Part shown: positions 39,330 through 49,429 of the stretch, one piece after another
Layout: the number at the start of each line of letters is the position of its first letter
Numbering within the stretch: the stretch's first letter is position 1
Assembly (NCBI RefSeq): GCF_033063295.1
Contig: NZ_JAWJZH010000001.1
Location: 1,674,001 to 1,738,000, forward strand
Length of the DNA stretch: 64,000 nt
Reading direction: 5' to 3'
Source: Nitrosomonas sp. Is35
GTDB taxonomy: Bacteria; Pseudomonadota; Gammaproteobacteria; Burkholderiales; Nitrosomonadaceae
Notes under the pieces: model-generated
What the model saw: only the letters and a program-made list of their open reading frames with translations
Database searches by the model: none
What the model was told of the DNA's origin: nothing
Program-made: the position numbers and the translations under genes

Positions 39330-40532
39330 TCAAGAAGGGAACTGATCCCGCACTTGCGGCTCGATCTTTTTGCCCGGCATCAGCTTGATGAGATTGTCAA
39401 CCACCACGCGATCACCGGTTTGCAATCCTTCCAGAATAATCCAGTCTTTCCCCATCCAGTTATCCACGATAACAGGACGTTGTGTGGCTTCATCGCTGTC
39501 GTTCAGCACATAGACAAAGCGCCCTCTATCCGAAGTCAGCACGGCCACCTGCGGCACCGTGAAAACAGCCCTCGGTTCTCCGGCAGTGACCCGTATCCGG
39601 ACAAATTGTCCGGGAAATATACGCTGATCCTCATTGGCGAAGGTTGCGCGCAGTTGCTGCGTGCTGAGCTGCGGATCGATTTTACTCGCGGCAAAATTAA
39701 TTTTTCCTTCCTGCTGATATTCCGATCCATCCGGCAGAATCATTGTCACTCGATGCACATTTTTTTCGCTTAAGTGACCGCCCAATCGAGCCATCTCATT
39801 ATCCGCGAAACTGAATCTCACCCAGATCGGCGATAATTGCGTCAAAGTCGTCAACAAGCTGCTATTGGCTGATACCAGCGTGCCTTCGGACAATTGCGAG
39901 CGGCCTGTCACACCCTTTTCCGGCGCTCTAACGGTAGTATAGGAAAGATTGAGTTCCGCTTGCTGCACACGGACTTTGGCTGCCTGAAATGCAGCCGCGG
40001 CAATCGCCAGGTCAGCTGTAGCCAAGTCATAGGCGCGCTGGCTGACAAAATTTTCCGCTAACAACTGCCGTTGCCGGTCTTCATCGCTTTTCGCGCGCAA
40101 TACCCGCACATTCTGTTCTTGCAACGCCGCTTTGGCTTCCGCCAAAGCGTTCTGAAATGGTTCCGGATCAATCAAAAATAACGGCTGCCCGGCTTCCACA
40201 GGCATTCCTTCGGTATACAAGCGCTTGAGCAAAATACCGCCTACACGCGGACGGATTTCAATTTCCTTAGCGCCTTCGGTTTGCGCGATCGTTTCCAGGC
40301 TGACCGGCATCATCACCGGCTGCACAGCCACAATCGTGGCCGGTATGGCTTGATTTTTAACGGGTGCCGGTTGCGCAGGTTTGTTACCGCTACATGCCAT
40401 CAGCAACAAAGCCATTAAAACGTAACCGCAGAAATTGACGCAGCCCTGCTTGCCGATTCCAGCGATTCGCGGGAACTTTGGATAGCAGTGGCCGAAAAAA
40501 GCTAAAAAACCGGGGATTATCACTCGAGTCAT
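39330..40532 (-). CDS. RND efflux periplasmic adaptor lipoprotein
   Basis: 400-residue membrane fusion protein. A lipobox-like LLLMACSG near residue 45 suggests an N-terminally lipidated protein, as in AcrA/MexA; the 35 residues before it are long for a signal, so the start could be further in. Domains: lipoyl/barrel-sandwich (about 75-215, with IEIRPRVGGILLKRLY and LSYTTVRAPEKGVTG), alpha-hairpin (about 120-185), and beta-barrel plus membrane-proximal region to the end. It links the permease to an outer-membrane channel. Confidence 0.92.
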   Translation of the reverse strand: MTRVIIPGFLAFFGHCYPKFPRIAGIGKQGCVNFCGYVLMALLLMACSGNKPAQPAPVKNQAIPATIVAVQPVMMPVSLETIAQTEGAKEIEIRPRVGGILLKRLYTEGMPVEAGQPLFLIDPEPFQNALAEAKAALQEQNVRVLRAKSDEDRQRQLLAENFVSQRAYDLATADLAIAAAAFQAAKVRVQQAELNLSYTTVRAPEKGVTGRSQLSEGTLVSANSSLLTTLTQLSPIWVRFSFADNEMARLGGHLSEKNVHRVTMILPDGSEYQQEGKINFAASKIDPQLSTQQLRATFANEDQRIFPGQFVRIRVTAGEPRAVFTVPQVAVLTSDRGRFVYVLNDSDEATQRPVIVDNWMGKDWIILEGLQTGDRVVVDNLIKLMPGKKIEPQVRDQFPS

Positions 40533-40835
40533 TACTTCAAAAATTAAAAATTCAAAAATCTATTCACTATGGAAAAACCACAAAAGCAGAAATGGGTTCT
40601 GTATAATAGCCGCTCATGGTAGCTTGACGGATAATGTAGAAGTATTGCATATATGAAGATAAGATATTCCTCATAATTTTACCTGCCAGCAAATACACAG
40701 TTAAGTGTTTGTGCCTACAGTTCTGTCATAGCCGTTAGATCTGGCTATTGAACTGATACCGGTCGTATTAAAACTGCTTGATCTGATCAGCCATATTTAT
40801 TTTTAATACTCGATAAATTTTAAAGGTGCGTTAAT
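40533..40835. promoter_or_regulatory. Divergent promoter region between RND adaptor and multicopper oxidase
   Basis: 303 bp between head-to-head genes. TATAAT on the plus strand at 40602-40607 is a good -10 without a convincing -35. The ribosome binding site AAAGGTG lies about seven bases before the oxidase ATG. I see no CueR or CusR-type operator by eye. No gene is evident. Confidence 0.5.
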
Positions 40836-42545
40836 ATGCCTATTCGTATTGTTATTGCCCTATTGATTTTCTCCTTGCTGTCGTCAGCAGCGGTCCAGGC
40901 ATCGCTGAAGCTGCCAGAAACAGTGAAAGTTGATCCGACCGCGTTAACAGCTGAACCGATGTGCGATCCTAAGATTTCACCGGCATGGCGGGAAGCTCAG
41001 GAAATTGATGGCGTAAAAATTGCAGCATCACCCGGCTGCAGTCCGGACAATCCCGCCTGGATCGCAGCGGCAGTCAAAGGGACCAATCACGTTTCCATGG
41101 ATACCTTGATGAAAACTGGCCTTTCGCCGGACGCCATCATCAAAACCGACGATCTGGACGGCGACGGTGATCCCGACCGGATTATCATCAAACTGGAAAT
41201 CATGGAGCTGAATGGCAAATCCCCGGATTTTCCCGGCTTGGTGCCAACATTCGACATTGCTCCGGGCGTACAACCGGGCGCTTGGGTATTTGCACCGAAA
41301 ACCAGCGGCATGTCGACCGAGAATTTTGAAAGCGTCAGAGCGAATCCGCTGTTAAGACTTCCCTCACCCGTGATTCGGGTTGAAGTGGGCGATATCGTTC
41401 AAATCGTACTGGAAAACACGCACTACTTTCCTCATAGCATCCATTTGCACGGTGTCGATCACCCCTTCTCGCATAAAGATCATGGCGGCAACGACGGCGT
41501 GCCGCAAACCAGCGAAAAAGAATTGATGCCGGGCGAACGGCGCATCTATGAATTTCAGGCGCGTCAGCCCGGCACCATGTTTTATCATTGCCACGTGCAA
41601 ACGCATACCCACTTGGCAATGGGATTAGCCGGCATGATCGTCGTTGAAGAAAATAGACCGAATAACTGGTTGCAGACGTTGAATATCGGCGCAGGTCATG
41701 TCCGCCATTCCTCTGTTGCCGTGCGTGAAAATTACGATCAGGAATACGATCTTCACTACCACGCGATGGATAAAGAACTCAGTGAAATCACACAGAAATA
41801 CAACGATCCGCGACTCATCGCGCGCGACATGAATCAACGCTATGACATCACCGATGCAACCGAGGATTATTACACCTTGAACGGTTTGTCATTTCCTTAT
41901 ACATTAAGAGAATCACTGATCATCGTTGAACCCGATCAAAAAATAAAATTGCGTCTGCTCAACAGTGGCGGCGAACTGATCGCCGTTCATACGCACGGCC
42001 ATCATGCCACGATCACGCATTATGACGGCGTAGAACATAATCCGGTTGCTCAGATCATGCGCGACGTATTCGACATGGCGCCGGCGCAACGCCTTGACCT
42101 GAAACTGGAAACCGTCAACGATGGGAAACACAGTTACGGCGAAGGCGATTGGTTGATTCATGATCACCGGGAAAAAGGGATTACCACCAATGGCATGGCC
42201 GAAGGCGGCAGTATGAGTTCAATTGTGTACAAATCCTACCTGAATGACAGCGGTTTGCCGCAGGTTAGTCACTTCGGCATTGATCTCAATAAATTCTTTA
42301 CCAAGGAATATTACGAAAGAAGAATTCCAGTCTGGCAGGATCTGGATGAATGGTCCAGTCTAGGCTCACCCAGCGGGCAAACCAGTCTCAGCGCACAAAC
42401 ACAGACCTCATTATTGAATGGTGTGATCGGTCTGTTGATAGGACTGGTAATTTATCTGATTTTCGCCAAACGGGAGCAAATCAAACAAAGTGCTATTGCG
42501 GCAGTTTCTCGCCTGAAAGGGGCCAAAGGGAGTAACCAAAAATGA
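40836..42545 (+). CDS. Membrane-anchored multicopper oxidase
   Basis: 569 residues: signal peptide (cleaved after about residue 22), an EF-hand-like acidic loop DLDGDGDPDR near residue 105, two cupredoxin domains, and one C-terminal membrane helix (about 528-548) followed by a basic tail. The four His-x-His pairs of a trinuclear centre are present: HLHG, HCH, HTHG and HDH. The Cys/His/Met of a type 1 site fall in the first cupredoxin domain (HCHVQTHTHLAM). The substrate is unknown. It overlaps the next gene by ATGA. Confidence 0.85.
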   Translation: MPIRIVIALLIFSLLSSAAVQASLKLPETVKVDPTALTAEPMCDPKISPAWREAQEIDGVKIAASPGCSPDNPAWIAAAVKGTNHVSMDTLMKTGLSPDAIIKTDDLDGDGDPDRIIIKLEIMELNGKSPDFPGLVPTFDIAPGVQPGAWVFAPKTSGMSTENFESVRANPLLRLPSPVIRVEVGDIVQIVLENTHYFPHSIHLHGVDHPFSHKDHGGNDGVPQTSEKELMPGERRIYEFQARQPGTMFYHCHVQTHTHLAMGLAGMIVVEENRPNNWLQTLNIGAGHVRHSSVAVRENYDQEYDLHYHAMDKELSEITQKYNDPRLIARDMNQRYDITDATEDYYTLNGLSFPYTLRESLIIVEPDQKIKLRLLNSGGELIAVHTHGHHATITHYDGVEHNPVAQIMRDVFDMAPAQRLDLKLETVNDGKHSYGEGDWLIHDHREKGITTNGMAEGGSMSSIVYKSYLNDSGLPQVSHFGIDLNKFFTKEYYERRIPVWQDLDEWSSLGSPSGQTSLSAQTQTSLLNGVIGLLIGLVIYLIFAKREQIKQSAIAAVSRLKGAKGSNQK

Positions 42546-43528
42546 TAAAGACGACAACCATTACTTTCTTACTGACTGGAATTCTCGCGATCAGCTCGAA
42601 TGCCATTGCTCAGCAAAAAACAAACGGTGCTGAACATGATCACTCCGGTCATAGCGGTCATGGCGTGAATCTAGCTCCGGCAGCGGCTGAGAAACAGCAG
42701 ACCGAGGATCATAGCGGCCATGATCACAGTTCACATGACCAAAGTGCTGCACATGATCATAGTGGTGCGCATGACATTAGCGCAGAACAACATATTGATC
42801 ACAGCGCACATGACACCAGCGCGCAATCTGCGGAACACGGCGATGGGCACCATCACCACCACATGGATCATGACCATATTATGGATCACGAAGGTACCAT
42901 GATCATGGGGCAAAACCTCGACAAACTGCCCAGCAGCTGTAAAAGCATTTCCGAGGAAGTTGAAATTACCGTGCGCGCCGGCAGAAAGTATTCTGCTAAA
43001 TTTCCCGGTACCGCTTTTGCATTCGATCAACAGCAATGGCATGTCAAACCTTGCTCCAAAGTCACTTGGCACTTTGTCAACGAAGATAATATCCGCCACC
43101 AGTTCATGATGCACGGATTACCCAAGTATCTGTATAAATATGGCATGTTCCACCTGGAAGTAACCGGGCCCAAAACGGTCTCCGGCACCATCATCGTACC
43201 TGGATCGGACGATACGTTTCTCGTCCATTGCGACATTTCCCATCACATGGAAAAAGGCATGAAAGCGCAATTAGTTGTTGGAAAAGGAGCCGAAAACATA
43301 CCGAGTATTCCCGGTGTAACGCCCTATAACATCAACGATACTTACGAAGCGGAAAATCTGCCCAAAGTCTCTGATAAAGCCGAACAAAGCGCAATGGTGC
43401 GGCAAATTACGTCGTTCACGAATAATAATTTTCAGAACTATGGCATGATGCTGATTGGCGCACTGATCGGGCTACTGTGCATTCCACTGTTTAAGAAAAT
43501 CCCGTTTCGCACAAAGAAAGCTGATTAA
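42542..43528 (+). CDS. His-rich membrane-anchored cupredoxin
   Basis: 328 residues: signal peptide (about 1-23), a His/Asp/Ser-rich metal-binding segment (about 30-118; repeated HDHSGH and a run of five His), a cupredoxin domain (about 130-262) with ligands in RHQFMMHG and HCDISHHMEKGM, and a C-terminal membrane helix (about 300-318). Coupled to the multicopper oxidase by ATGA, and both share the same topology: periplasmic domain with C-terminal anchor. Inference: the His-rich arm stores or delivers copper and the cupredoxin passes electrons to or from the oxidase. Confidence 0.85.
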   Translation: MIKTTTITFLLTGILAISSNAIAQQKTNGAEHDHSGHSGHGVNLAPAAAEKQQTEDHSGHDHSSHDQSAAHDHSGAHDISAEQHIDHSAHDTSAQSAEHGDGHHHHHMDHDHIMDHEGTMIMGQNLDKLPSSCKSISEEVEITVRAGRKYSAKFPGTAFAFDQQQWHVKPCSKVTWHFVNEDNIRHQFMMHGLPKYLYKYGMFHLEVTGPKTVSGTIIVPGSDDTFLVHCDISHHMEKGMKAQLVVGKGAENIPSIPGVTPYNINDTYEAENLPKVSDKAEQSAMVRQITSFTNNNFQNYGMMLIGALIGLLCIPLFKKIPFRTKKAD

Positions 43529-43560
43529 GTTCAGCAGCAATCGATCAATTCATTAATAAA

Positions 43561-43604
43561 AAACCGGCCGAATACATCCAGTTGTGGATTTATCCGGCCG
43601 GTTT
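43561..43604 (+). terminator. Terminator after the multicopper oxidase operon
   Basis: A 10-bp stem AAACCGGCCG/CGGCCGGTTT whose loop carries a second small hairpin (ATCCA GTTG TGGAT). TTTCTTT follows on the plus strand and A-runs precede, so it may act for both strands. It lies 32 bp after the stop and before the convergent galU. Confidence 0.7.
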
Positions 43605-43681
43605 CTTTGTGATTGCCGCTACTGAATTGAGCAGCAGCCTGCAGCAACCTGGACTTAACGCGAGGAGATGCGGTCAGCGCA

Positions 43682-44572
43682 TTAATTGGTTTGGGGAAAT
43701 TTTCTCACCAAATCGCTTAAATAGGCTTCGAATTCCTGTTTAAGCTCGGGGTGCTGCAAAGCAAGCTCCACCGTTGCCTGTAGATACCCGGATTTGCTGC
43801 CGCAATCAAAGCGCTTGCCGTCAAATTCATAACCCAGTACCGTTTCGTCTTGCAACAGTTTTGCGATGGCATCCGTCAGCTGAATCTCGTTACCCGCTCC
43901 CCGTTCCGTTTTTTCCAGCAGTTTGAAAATACGCGGTGTCAGAATATAGCGGCCAACCACCGCGAGATTCGACGGCGCCTTGTCAATCGGCGGCTTCTCA
44001 ACAATGGCATTGACCTTGGACAAGTTACTGGCAATCGGCGCACTGCTGATGATGCCGTAGCGGTTAACCGTATTCGGCGGAACTTGTTCGATTCCCAGAA
44101 TCGAACAATGATGCTGCGCGTATATATCCACCATCTGACTAAGGCAACTGCGGTCACCGCCATCGATTAAATCATCAGCTAGTAATACCGCAAAAGGTTC
44201 ATCACCGACAACCGATTGCGCGCACAAAACAGCGTGTCCCAGCCCGAGCGCTTCGGCTTGACGGATATAAACGCAATCCACGTGCGGCGGCAAAATATTG
44301 CGGACAATGTTCAGCATGTCCTGTTTTCTTCCTGCTTCAAGATTTGCTTCCAATTCAAACGCTTTATCAAAGTGATCGGGTATTGAGCTTTTATTACGCC
44401 CGATGATAAAAATCAAAACATCAATACCCGCGGCAACCGCCTCTTCAGCAGCGAATTGGATCAACGGCTTATCAACGATAGGCAGCATTTCCTTGGGATT
44501 CGCCTTGGTTGCTGGCAAAAAACGCGTGCCTAATCCGGCCACGGGAAAGACTGCTTTTCTGATCGCTTTCAT
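43682..44572 (-). CDS. galU: UTP-glucose-1-phosphate uridylyltransferase GalU
   Basis: 296-residue nucleotidyltransferase making UDP-glucose for cell-envelope polysaccharides. N-terminal [19 protein letters not shown], then [45 protein letters not shown] and [11 protein letters not shown] are diagnostic. Strong ribosome binding site (AAGGAG) before the ATG. A 16-nt perfect palindrome ATCGCATTAATGCGAT lies 32 bp upstream (44604-44619). galE is upstream in the same direction, so UDP-glucose and UDP-galactose synthesis are paired. Confidence 0.95.
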   Translation of the reverse strand: MKAIRKAVFPVAGLGTRFLPATKANPKEMLPIVDKPLIQFAAEEAVAAGIDVLIFIIGRNKSSIPDHFDKAFELEANLEAGRKQDMLNIVRNILPPHVDCVYIRQAEALGLGHAVLCAQSVVGDEPFAVLLADDLIDGGDRSCLSQMVDIYAQHHCSILGIEQVPPNTVNRYGIISSAPIASNLSKVNAIVEKPPIDKAPSNLAVVGRYILTPRIFKLLEKTERGAGNEIQLTDAIAKLLQDETVLGYEFDGKRFDCGSKSGYLQATVELALQHPELKQEFEAYLSDLVRKFPQTN

Positions 44573-44603
44573 TTATAGTTCTCCTTAATATTAAGTCGCC
44601 ACT

Positions 44604-44619
44604 ATCGCATTAATGCGAT
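44604..44619. repeat. 16-nt perfect palindrome upstream of galU
   Basis: ATCGCATTAATGCGAT lies between galE and galU, 32 bp upstream of the galU start. It has the size and symmetry of an operator but matches no regulator I can name. Confidence 0.3.
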
Positions 44620-44646
44620 TCCGGTAAACCAAAACAAAAATTTCAG

Positions 44647-45681
44647 TCAGCTTTGATAGCCCTTGGGGTTGATACTTTGCCAGTGCCAGCTGCTTGCACA
44701 CATATCTTCTAGTCCAAGCTTTGCTTGCCAGCCCAATAGCTCAAGCGCACGTTTTGGATCCGCGTAACAAGAAGCAATGTCACCGGGACGCCGGGGGGCG
44801 ATCTTGTAAGGAATAGGCCGCCCGCTCGCTTGCTGGTAGGCTCGCACGACATCCAGCACGCTATAACCTTGCCCAGTGCCCAGATTTACGGTCAAACAAC
44901 CGGAATATTGATCACTTTGCTCGGAGCGCGCGGCTTCAAGCGCTTCCAGCGCCTTCAGATGCCCCAGCGCCAAGTCGACCACGTGAATGTAATCGCGCAC
45001 GCCGGTACCATCCGGTGTGGGATAGTCGTCCCCCCACACATTCAGTGCTTCCCTTCGCCCTATCGCGACCTGCGCCACGAAAGGCATCAAATTATTGGGA
45101 ATTCCCTGTGGATCTTCGCCGATTAACCCGCTCGCATGCGCACCGACCGGATTAAAATACCGCAAGATGGCAATGCGGAATGAAGCGTCGCTGTGCTGTA
45201 CATCGCGCAGAATCTCTTCGATCATCAGCTTACTGCGTCCGTAGGGATTCGTTGCGGATAGCGGATGATCCTCGGTCAGCGGTAACCGCACCGGATCGCC
45301 ATAAACTGTGGCGGAGGAACTGAATACCAAGGTTTTGACACCGCACTCCTGCATCGCCTCCAATAACCGTAATGTACCGCCTACGTTATTATCGTAATAG
45401 GAAAACGGCTGTTCTACGGATTCCCCGACGGCTTTGAGTCCGGCAAAGTGGATCACTGCTTTGGCTTTGCTTTTCTGCAAAGCGCTGACCAAGGCGGCGC
45501 GGTCACGGCAATCACCTGTGATTAATGCGGGTTTTCTGCCGGTAATTTTCTGCACCCGGGCCAATGCTTCGGGATTGCTGTTACAAAAGTTGTCGAAAAC
45601 AGTGATGTCAAACCCTGCATTCAATAATTCCACGCAAGTATGCGAACCGATATATCCGGCACCGCCCGTAACAAGAATCAT
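44647..45681 (-). CDS. galE: UDP-glucose 4-epimerase GalE
   Basis: 344-residue short-chain dehydrogenase fold enzyme interconverting UDP-glucose and UDP-galactose. NAD motif [10 protein letters not shown] at residues 5-14, catalytic FSSSATVYG and [10 protein letters not shown] (Tyr/Lys pair, about residue 150), [18 protein letters not shown], and [20 protein letters not shown], which fit GalE. It lies 74 bp before galU. Confidence 0.95.
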   Translation of the reverse strand: MILVTGGAGYIGSHTCVELLNAGFDITVFDNFCNSNPEALARVQKITGRKPALITGDCRDRAALVSALQKSKAKAVIHFAGLKAVGESVEQPFSYYDNNVGGTLRLLEAMQECGVKTLVFSSSATVYGDPVRLPLTEDHPLSATNPYGRSKLMIEEILRDVQHSDASFRIAILRYFNPVGAHASGLIGEDPQGIPNNLMPFVAQVAIGRREALNVWGDDYPTPDGTGVRDYIHVVDLALGHLKALEALEAARSEQSDQYSGCLTVNLGTGQGYSVLDVVRAYQQASGRPIPYKIAPRRPGDIASCYADPKRALELLGWQAKLGLEDMCASSWHWQSINPKGYQS

Positions 45682-45891
45682 GATGTGTGACCTCGACTAT
45701 AAATGACCGGTATGCAGCGCCAAAAAATGCACCAGGAATCGTAAGGTGCTATTTTCCGGCTGCCGTGTAGCGAAATGCATTCAAGCTTGCCGGGCTTTGA
45801 TTTGTCAACTTATTGACCGGAATCTCACCGGTCCGGCCATCCCGGTACGCGTACTGTTGTGTTCTTGCCAATACGGTTGACTATCTTTGCA

Positions 45892-47799
45892 TCAACCGAG
45901 AGCACCGATGTCCAGCAAGTAATTGATAATATGCTCGACCGCCTGCTCGGGTGTTTGAGCCGTCGTATCAATGCGGACTTCGGGGTTTTCCGGTGCTTCG
46001 TAAGGTGAATCGAGTCCGGTGAAATCTTTCAGTTCGCCGCTACGCGCTTTTTTATACAATCCTTTGGGATCCCGCTCTTCCGCCGCCTGAATCGGTGTGT
46101 CGACAAATACTTCAAAGAATTCACCCTGCGCTACCAATTCACGCGCCATCTCGCGTTCGGCGGAAAATGGTGAAATCATTGAAACCAGCACGATTTGCCC
46201 CGCATCAACCAGCAATTTAGCCACTTCCGCAGTACGCCGGACATTTTCAATCCGGTCGGCATCGGTAAAACCGAGATCTTTATTCAGGCCATGGCGAATA
46301 GTGTCTCCGTCCAGCAAATAAGTATGCTTGCCGAGCGAATACAGCTTTCTCTCGAGCAACATAGCGATGGTCGATTTGCCGCTGCCGGACAACCCGGTAA
46401 ACCAGATGATAAAAGGCTTTTGTCCTTTGAGCGCGGCATGCGCCTGCTTATTGACGTGGAAATCTTGCCACTGGCTACTATCGTGCGGTTGACGCAAGGC
46501 CGAATGCAACATACCGGCACCGACAGTATTATTGGTTAGCCGGTCAATCATGATGAAACCGCCGGTATCGCGATCTTCGCTATAGGGATCGAATGCGATC
46601 AATTGGTCCGTACTCAGATTGCAAACGCCGATTTCATTGAGCTCTAATTTCGTCGCGGCAACCTGCTCGAGTGTATTAACATTCACCTTGTGTTTCAGCG
46701 TTGAGACATTGGCCGTTACTGTTTTTGTGCCAATTTTCATCAAATAGGGCCTGCCGGGCAACATCGCCTCATCGGTCATCCAAACCACCGTGGCTTCAAA
46801 CTGATTGGCTACTCCGGGCGGTGAATCGGTAGTCGCCAGAACATCACCCCGGCTGATATCGATCTCATCCGTCAGTGTCAGCGTAATCGACTGACCGGAA
46901 ATAGCTGTTTCCAGATCGCCGTCTTGCGTGACGATGCGCGCCACACGGCTTTCTCTTCCGGATGGCAGAACGCAAATGGCATCGCCGAGTTTGACACTAC
47001 CGCGCACCACCATGCCGGAGTAACCGCGAAAATCCAGATTGGGGCGATTTACCCACTGCACCGGCATACGAAAAACACCGGATTGTTCAGCGGCATCTTC
47101 TACCTGTACATTCTCCAGATAGCTCATCAAGGTGTCGCCGCTATACCACGGTGTATTCCTGCTCAACTCGGTAATATTATCGCCTTTCAAAGCCGACATC
47201 GGGATGGCGACAATGTTTTGCAATCCGATCTTTTTGGCGAATACACGATAGTCGTGATCGATCCGGTTAAAAACCTCTTCGGAATATCCCACCATGTCGA
47301 GCTTATTGATCGCCAGCACCACATGCCTGATGCCGATTAATGACACCAAATAGCTATGCCGCCGCGTTTGCGTCAATACGCCCTTGCGTGCGTCGATCAG
47401 AATAATCGCCACATCCGCAGTCGAAGCGCCGGTGATCATGTTACGGGTGTATTGTTCATGCCCCGGCGTATCCGCTACGATAAACTTGCGCTTGTCGGTA
47501 GAAAAGAAACGATACGCGACATCGATGGTAATACCTTGCTCGCGCTCAGCCGTCAGTCCGTCCACCAGAAGCGCGAAATCCAAATCTCCGGCTTGCGTAC
47601 CCACTTTCTTTGAATCGGCTTCCAATTGAGTCAGTTGATCTTCAAACAACATCTTGGATTCATACAACAGACGCCCGATCAAAGTGCTTTTTCCGTCATC
47701 CACGCTGCCGCAAGTAATAAAACGAAGCAGGCTTTTGTTCTCGTGTGTTTTTAAATATAGCTCGATGTCCTCGGCTATCAAATCAGATACATGCGCCAT
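45892..47799 (-). CDS. cysNC: Bifunctional sulfate adenylyltransferase subunit 1 / APS kinase CysNC
   Basis: 635 residues. CysN GTPase part (1 to about 435): GSVDDGKSTLIGRLLYE, ADTPGHEQYTRNM, AINKLDMVG, plus EF-Tu-like beta domains. CysC part (about 440-635): P-loop GLSGSGKSTIAM, DGDTIRHGLNKDLGFT, and SMISPFSAERE with the phospho-Ser region. With CysD it activates sulfate to APS using GTP hydrolysis, then phosphorylates it to PAPS. Its ATG overlaps the last base of cysD. Confidence 0.96.
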   Translation of the reverse strand: MAHVSDLIAEDIELYLKTHENKSLLRFITCGSVDDGKSTLIGRLLYESKMLFEDQLTQLEADSKKVGTQAGDLDFALLVDGLTAEREQGITIDVAYRFFSTDKRKFIVADTPGHEQYTRNMITGASTADVAIILIDARKGVLTQTRRHSYLVSLIGIRHVVLAINKLDMVGYSEEVFNRIDHDYRVFAKKIGLQNIVAIPMSALKGDNITELSRNTPWYSGDTLMSYLENVQVEDAAEQSGVFRMPVQWVNRPNLDFRGYSGMVVRGSVKLGDAICVLPSGRESRVARIVTQDGDLETAISGQSITLTLTDEIDISRGDVLATTDSPPGVANQFEATVVWMTDEAMLPGRPYLMKIGTKTVTANVSTLKHKVNVNTLEQVAATKLELNEIGVCNLSTDQLIAFDPYSEDRDTGGFIMIDRLTNNTVGAGMLHSALRQPHDSSQWQDFHVNKQAHAALKGQKPFIIWFTGLSGSGKSTIAMLLERKLYSLGKHTYLLDGDTIRHGLNKDLGFTDADRIENVRRTAEVAKLLVDAGQIVLVSMISPFSAEREMARELVAQGEFFEVFVDTPIQAAEERDPKGLYKKARSGELKDFTGLDSPYEAPENPEVRIDTTAQTPEQAVEHIINYLLDIGALG

Positions 47800-48695
47800 T
47801 AGAAATAGCCCTCCTGCTTCTTTTTCTCCATGGAACCGGTTGAATCGTGATCAATCAACCGTCCCTGCCGTTCCGATGTTCGGGTAAGCAGCATTTCCTG
47901 AATGATGGCCGTCAACGTATTGGCTTCACTTTCAATCGCACCGGTGAGCGGATAACAACCCAATGTACGGAATCGCACGCTTTTCATCATCGGCTGCTCA
48001 CCTTCCCGCATCGGTAAACGCTCGTCATCCACCATGATCAAGGTGCCATCGCGTTCGACCACTGGCCGTTCCTTGGCGAAATACAATGGCACAATAGGAA
48101 TATTATTCAGATAGATATACTGCCATATATCGAGTTCTGTCCAGTTGGAAAGCGGAAACACCCGGATACTTTCGCCTTTATGCTTACGCGCATTGTATAG
48201 CCGCCAGAGTTCGGGGCGTTGCAGTTTGGGATCCCAGCGGTGCTGCGCGGAGCGAATGGAGAAAATGCGCTCCTTGGCGCGGGATTTTTCTTCATCGCGG
48301 CGCGCACCGCCAAATGCCACATCAAAACCATATTTATCCAGCGCCTGCTTCAATCCTTCAGTTTTCCAGATATCCGTATGAATCGCCGAACCGTGCGTGA
48401 ACGGATTGATATTCTTTTCCACGCCCTGCGGATTGATGTGAACGATCAACTCGAGTCCAAGCTTTTTCGCCATAACATCACGAAATTCAATCATTTCCCT
48501 GAATTTCCACGTGGTATCGACATGCAGCAACGGAAATGGCGGTTTTGAAGGATAAAACGCTTTCACCGCAAGATGCAGCATCACTGCACTATCTTTTCCA
48601 ATGGAATAGAGCATCACCGGGTGTTCGCATTCCGCAACCACCTCCCGCATGATCTGAATACTCTCAGCTTCAAGGCGCTGTAAATGAGTCAGCAT
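47799..48695 (-). CDS. cysD: Sulfate adenylyltransferase subunit 2 CysD
   Basis: 298-residue ATP-PPase family subunit. PP-loop [13 protein letters not shown] (about residues 28-40), [19 protein letters not shown], and [19 protein letters not shown], all typical. It forms ATP sulfurylase with CysN, encoded directly downstream with a one-base overlap. No cysH or cysI is seen nearby; sulfite reduction genes must be elsewhere. Confidence 0.96.
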   Translation of the reverse strand: MLTHLQRLEAESIQIMREVVAECEHPVMLYSIGKDSAVMLHLAVKAFYPSKPPFPLLHVDTTWKFREMIEFRDVMAKKLGLELIVHINPQGVEKNINPFTHGSAIHTDIWKTEGLKQALDKYGFDVAFGGARRDEEKSRAKERIFSIRSAQHRWDPKLQRPELWRLYNARKHKGESIRVFPLSNWTELDIWQYIYLNNIPIVPLYFAKERPVVERDGTLIMVDDERLPMREGEQPMMKSVRFRTLGCYPLTGAIESEANTLTAIIQEMLLTRTSERQGRLIDHDSTGSMEKKKQEGYF

Positions 48696-49104
48696 TATTA
48701 ATTGTTTCCTTTATTGGTAAACACAGCCGGTATAGCGTTATATTAAATTGCTTTGGATGCATTTAATACGAAATGATTACTTTTTTTGTAGTCATTTACT
48801 GCCGCAGAATAGTGATTAGCACGCCAAAAACGTCCGTTAATCCTAGACAGAATAAATCCCAAACGGGATGTGGATTTTGATTTATAGCTCAGGGAATATT
48901 ATTTACAACGTCGAGTTTTTAATGCGATTTACTGTAAATTTTTTACCTAACTTTGCCAACCTCAACCTATGTGAATATTTTATCCGATACTCGCAATATT
49001 GTCAGTCAACAAAACATTATATTCACTTCTTATGACAAAAATGAGCGCTCAATCTAAGAAAGCCATTTATATCGGCAATTGATTCAGGTATAATGCCGCG
49101 CTTT
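48696..49104. other. 409-bp gap between cysD and tRNA-Lys
   Basis: A/T-rich and no open frame is convincing. It holds the cysD promoter (minus strand), a small ATCCC-AAAC-GGGAT hairpin near 48853, and a plus-strand TATAAT (49089-49094) about 11 bases before the tRNA gene, which fits a tRNA promoter. Confidence 0.5.
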
Positions 49105-49180
49105 GGGTCGTTAGCTCAGCCGGTAGAGCAGCGGACTTTTAATCCGTTGGTCGGCAGTTCGAATCTGCCACGACCTACCA
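49105..49180 (+). tRNA. tRNA-Lys (anticodon UUU)
   Basis: A 76-nt cloverleaf with CCA encoded. Acceptor stem GGGTCGT pairs with ACGACCT (one G-U), the D arm contains AGCTCAGCCGGTAGAGC, the anticodon loop is CTTTTAA with TTT at its centre, and the T arm GGCAGTTCGAATCTGCC is perfect. Its 3' half is the presumed attachment site of the prophage that begins downstream. Confidence 0.98.
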
Positions 49181-49189
49181 AACAAAAAC

Positions 49190-49226
49190 AAGGGGTTAGC
49201 AGAAATGCTTAACCCCTTTATTTTTT
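49190..49226 (+). terminator. Terminator after tRNA-Lys
   Basis: Stem AAGGGGTTA...TAACCCCTT (with a small bulge) followed by TTATTTTTT. It lies nine bases after the CCA of the tRNA and ends its transcript. Confidence 0.85.
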
Positions 49227-49247
49227 CCGGGGTTACACCGGGGTTAC
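49227..49247. repeat. Tandem CCGGGGTTAC repeat at the prophage left boundary
   Basis: CCGGGGTTAC occurs at 49227-49236 and again at 49238-49247 (11-bp period), between the tRNA terminator and the first prophage gene. Its location suggests an arm-type integrase-binding site or an attachment-region feature, but this is inferred from position only. Confidence 0.35.
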
Positions 49248-49429
49248 TTTGCGGATTTTTTACTTGACGGAAATGCGGTTTTTTGGCGCATTGCTTGCGC
49301 CGATTTGATTAAAGCAAAGATGGAAATGTTAATTTTTCACGCCTCATTCGTGGTCGAAAAAATTAACATCAGTTAATTAGGTGCAATTCCACCAAATTAA
49401 AAACCCGCCGAAGCGGGTATGTGCAGAAA

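Noticed and set aside
49181-49429. Integrase gene next to the tRNA-Lys site
   Set aside because: No tyrosine or serine recombinase frame is present there; it is expected at the other prophage end.
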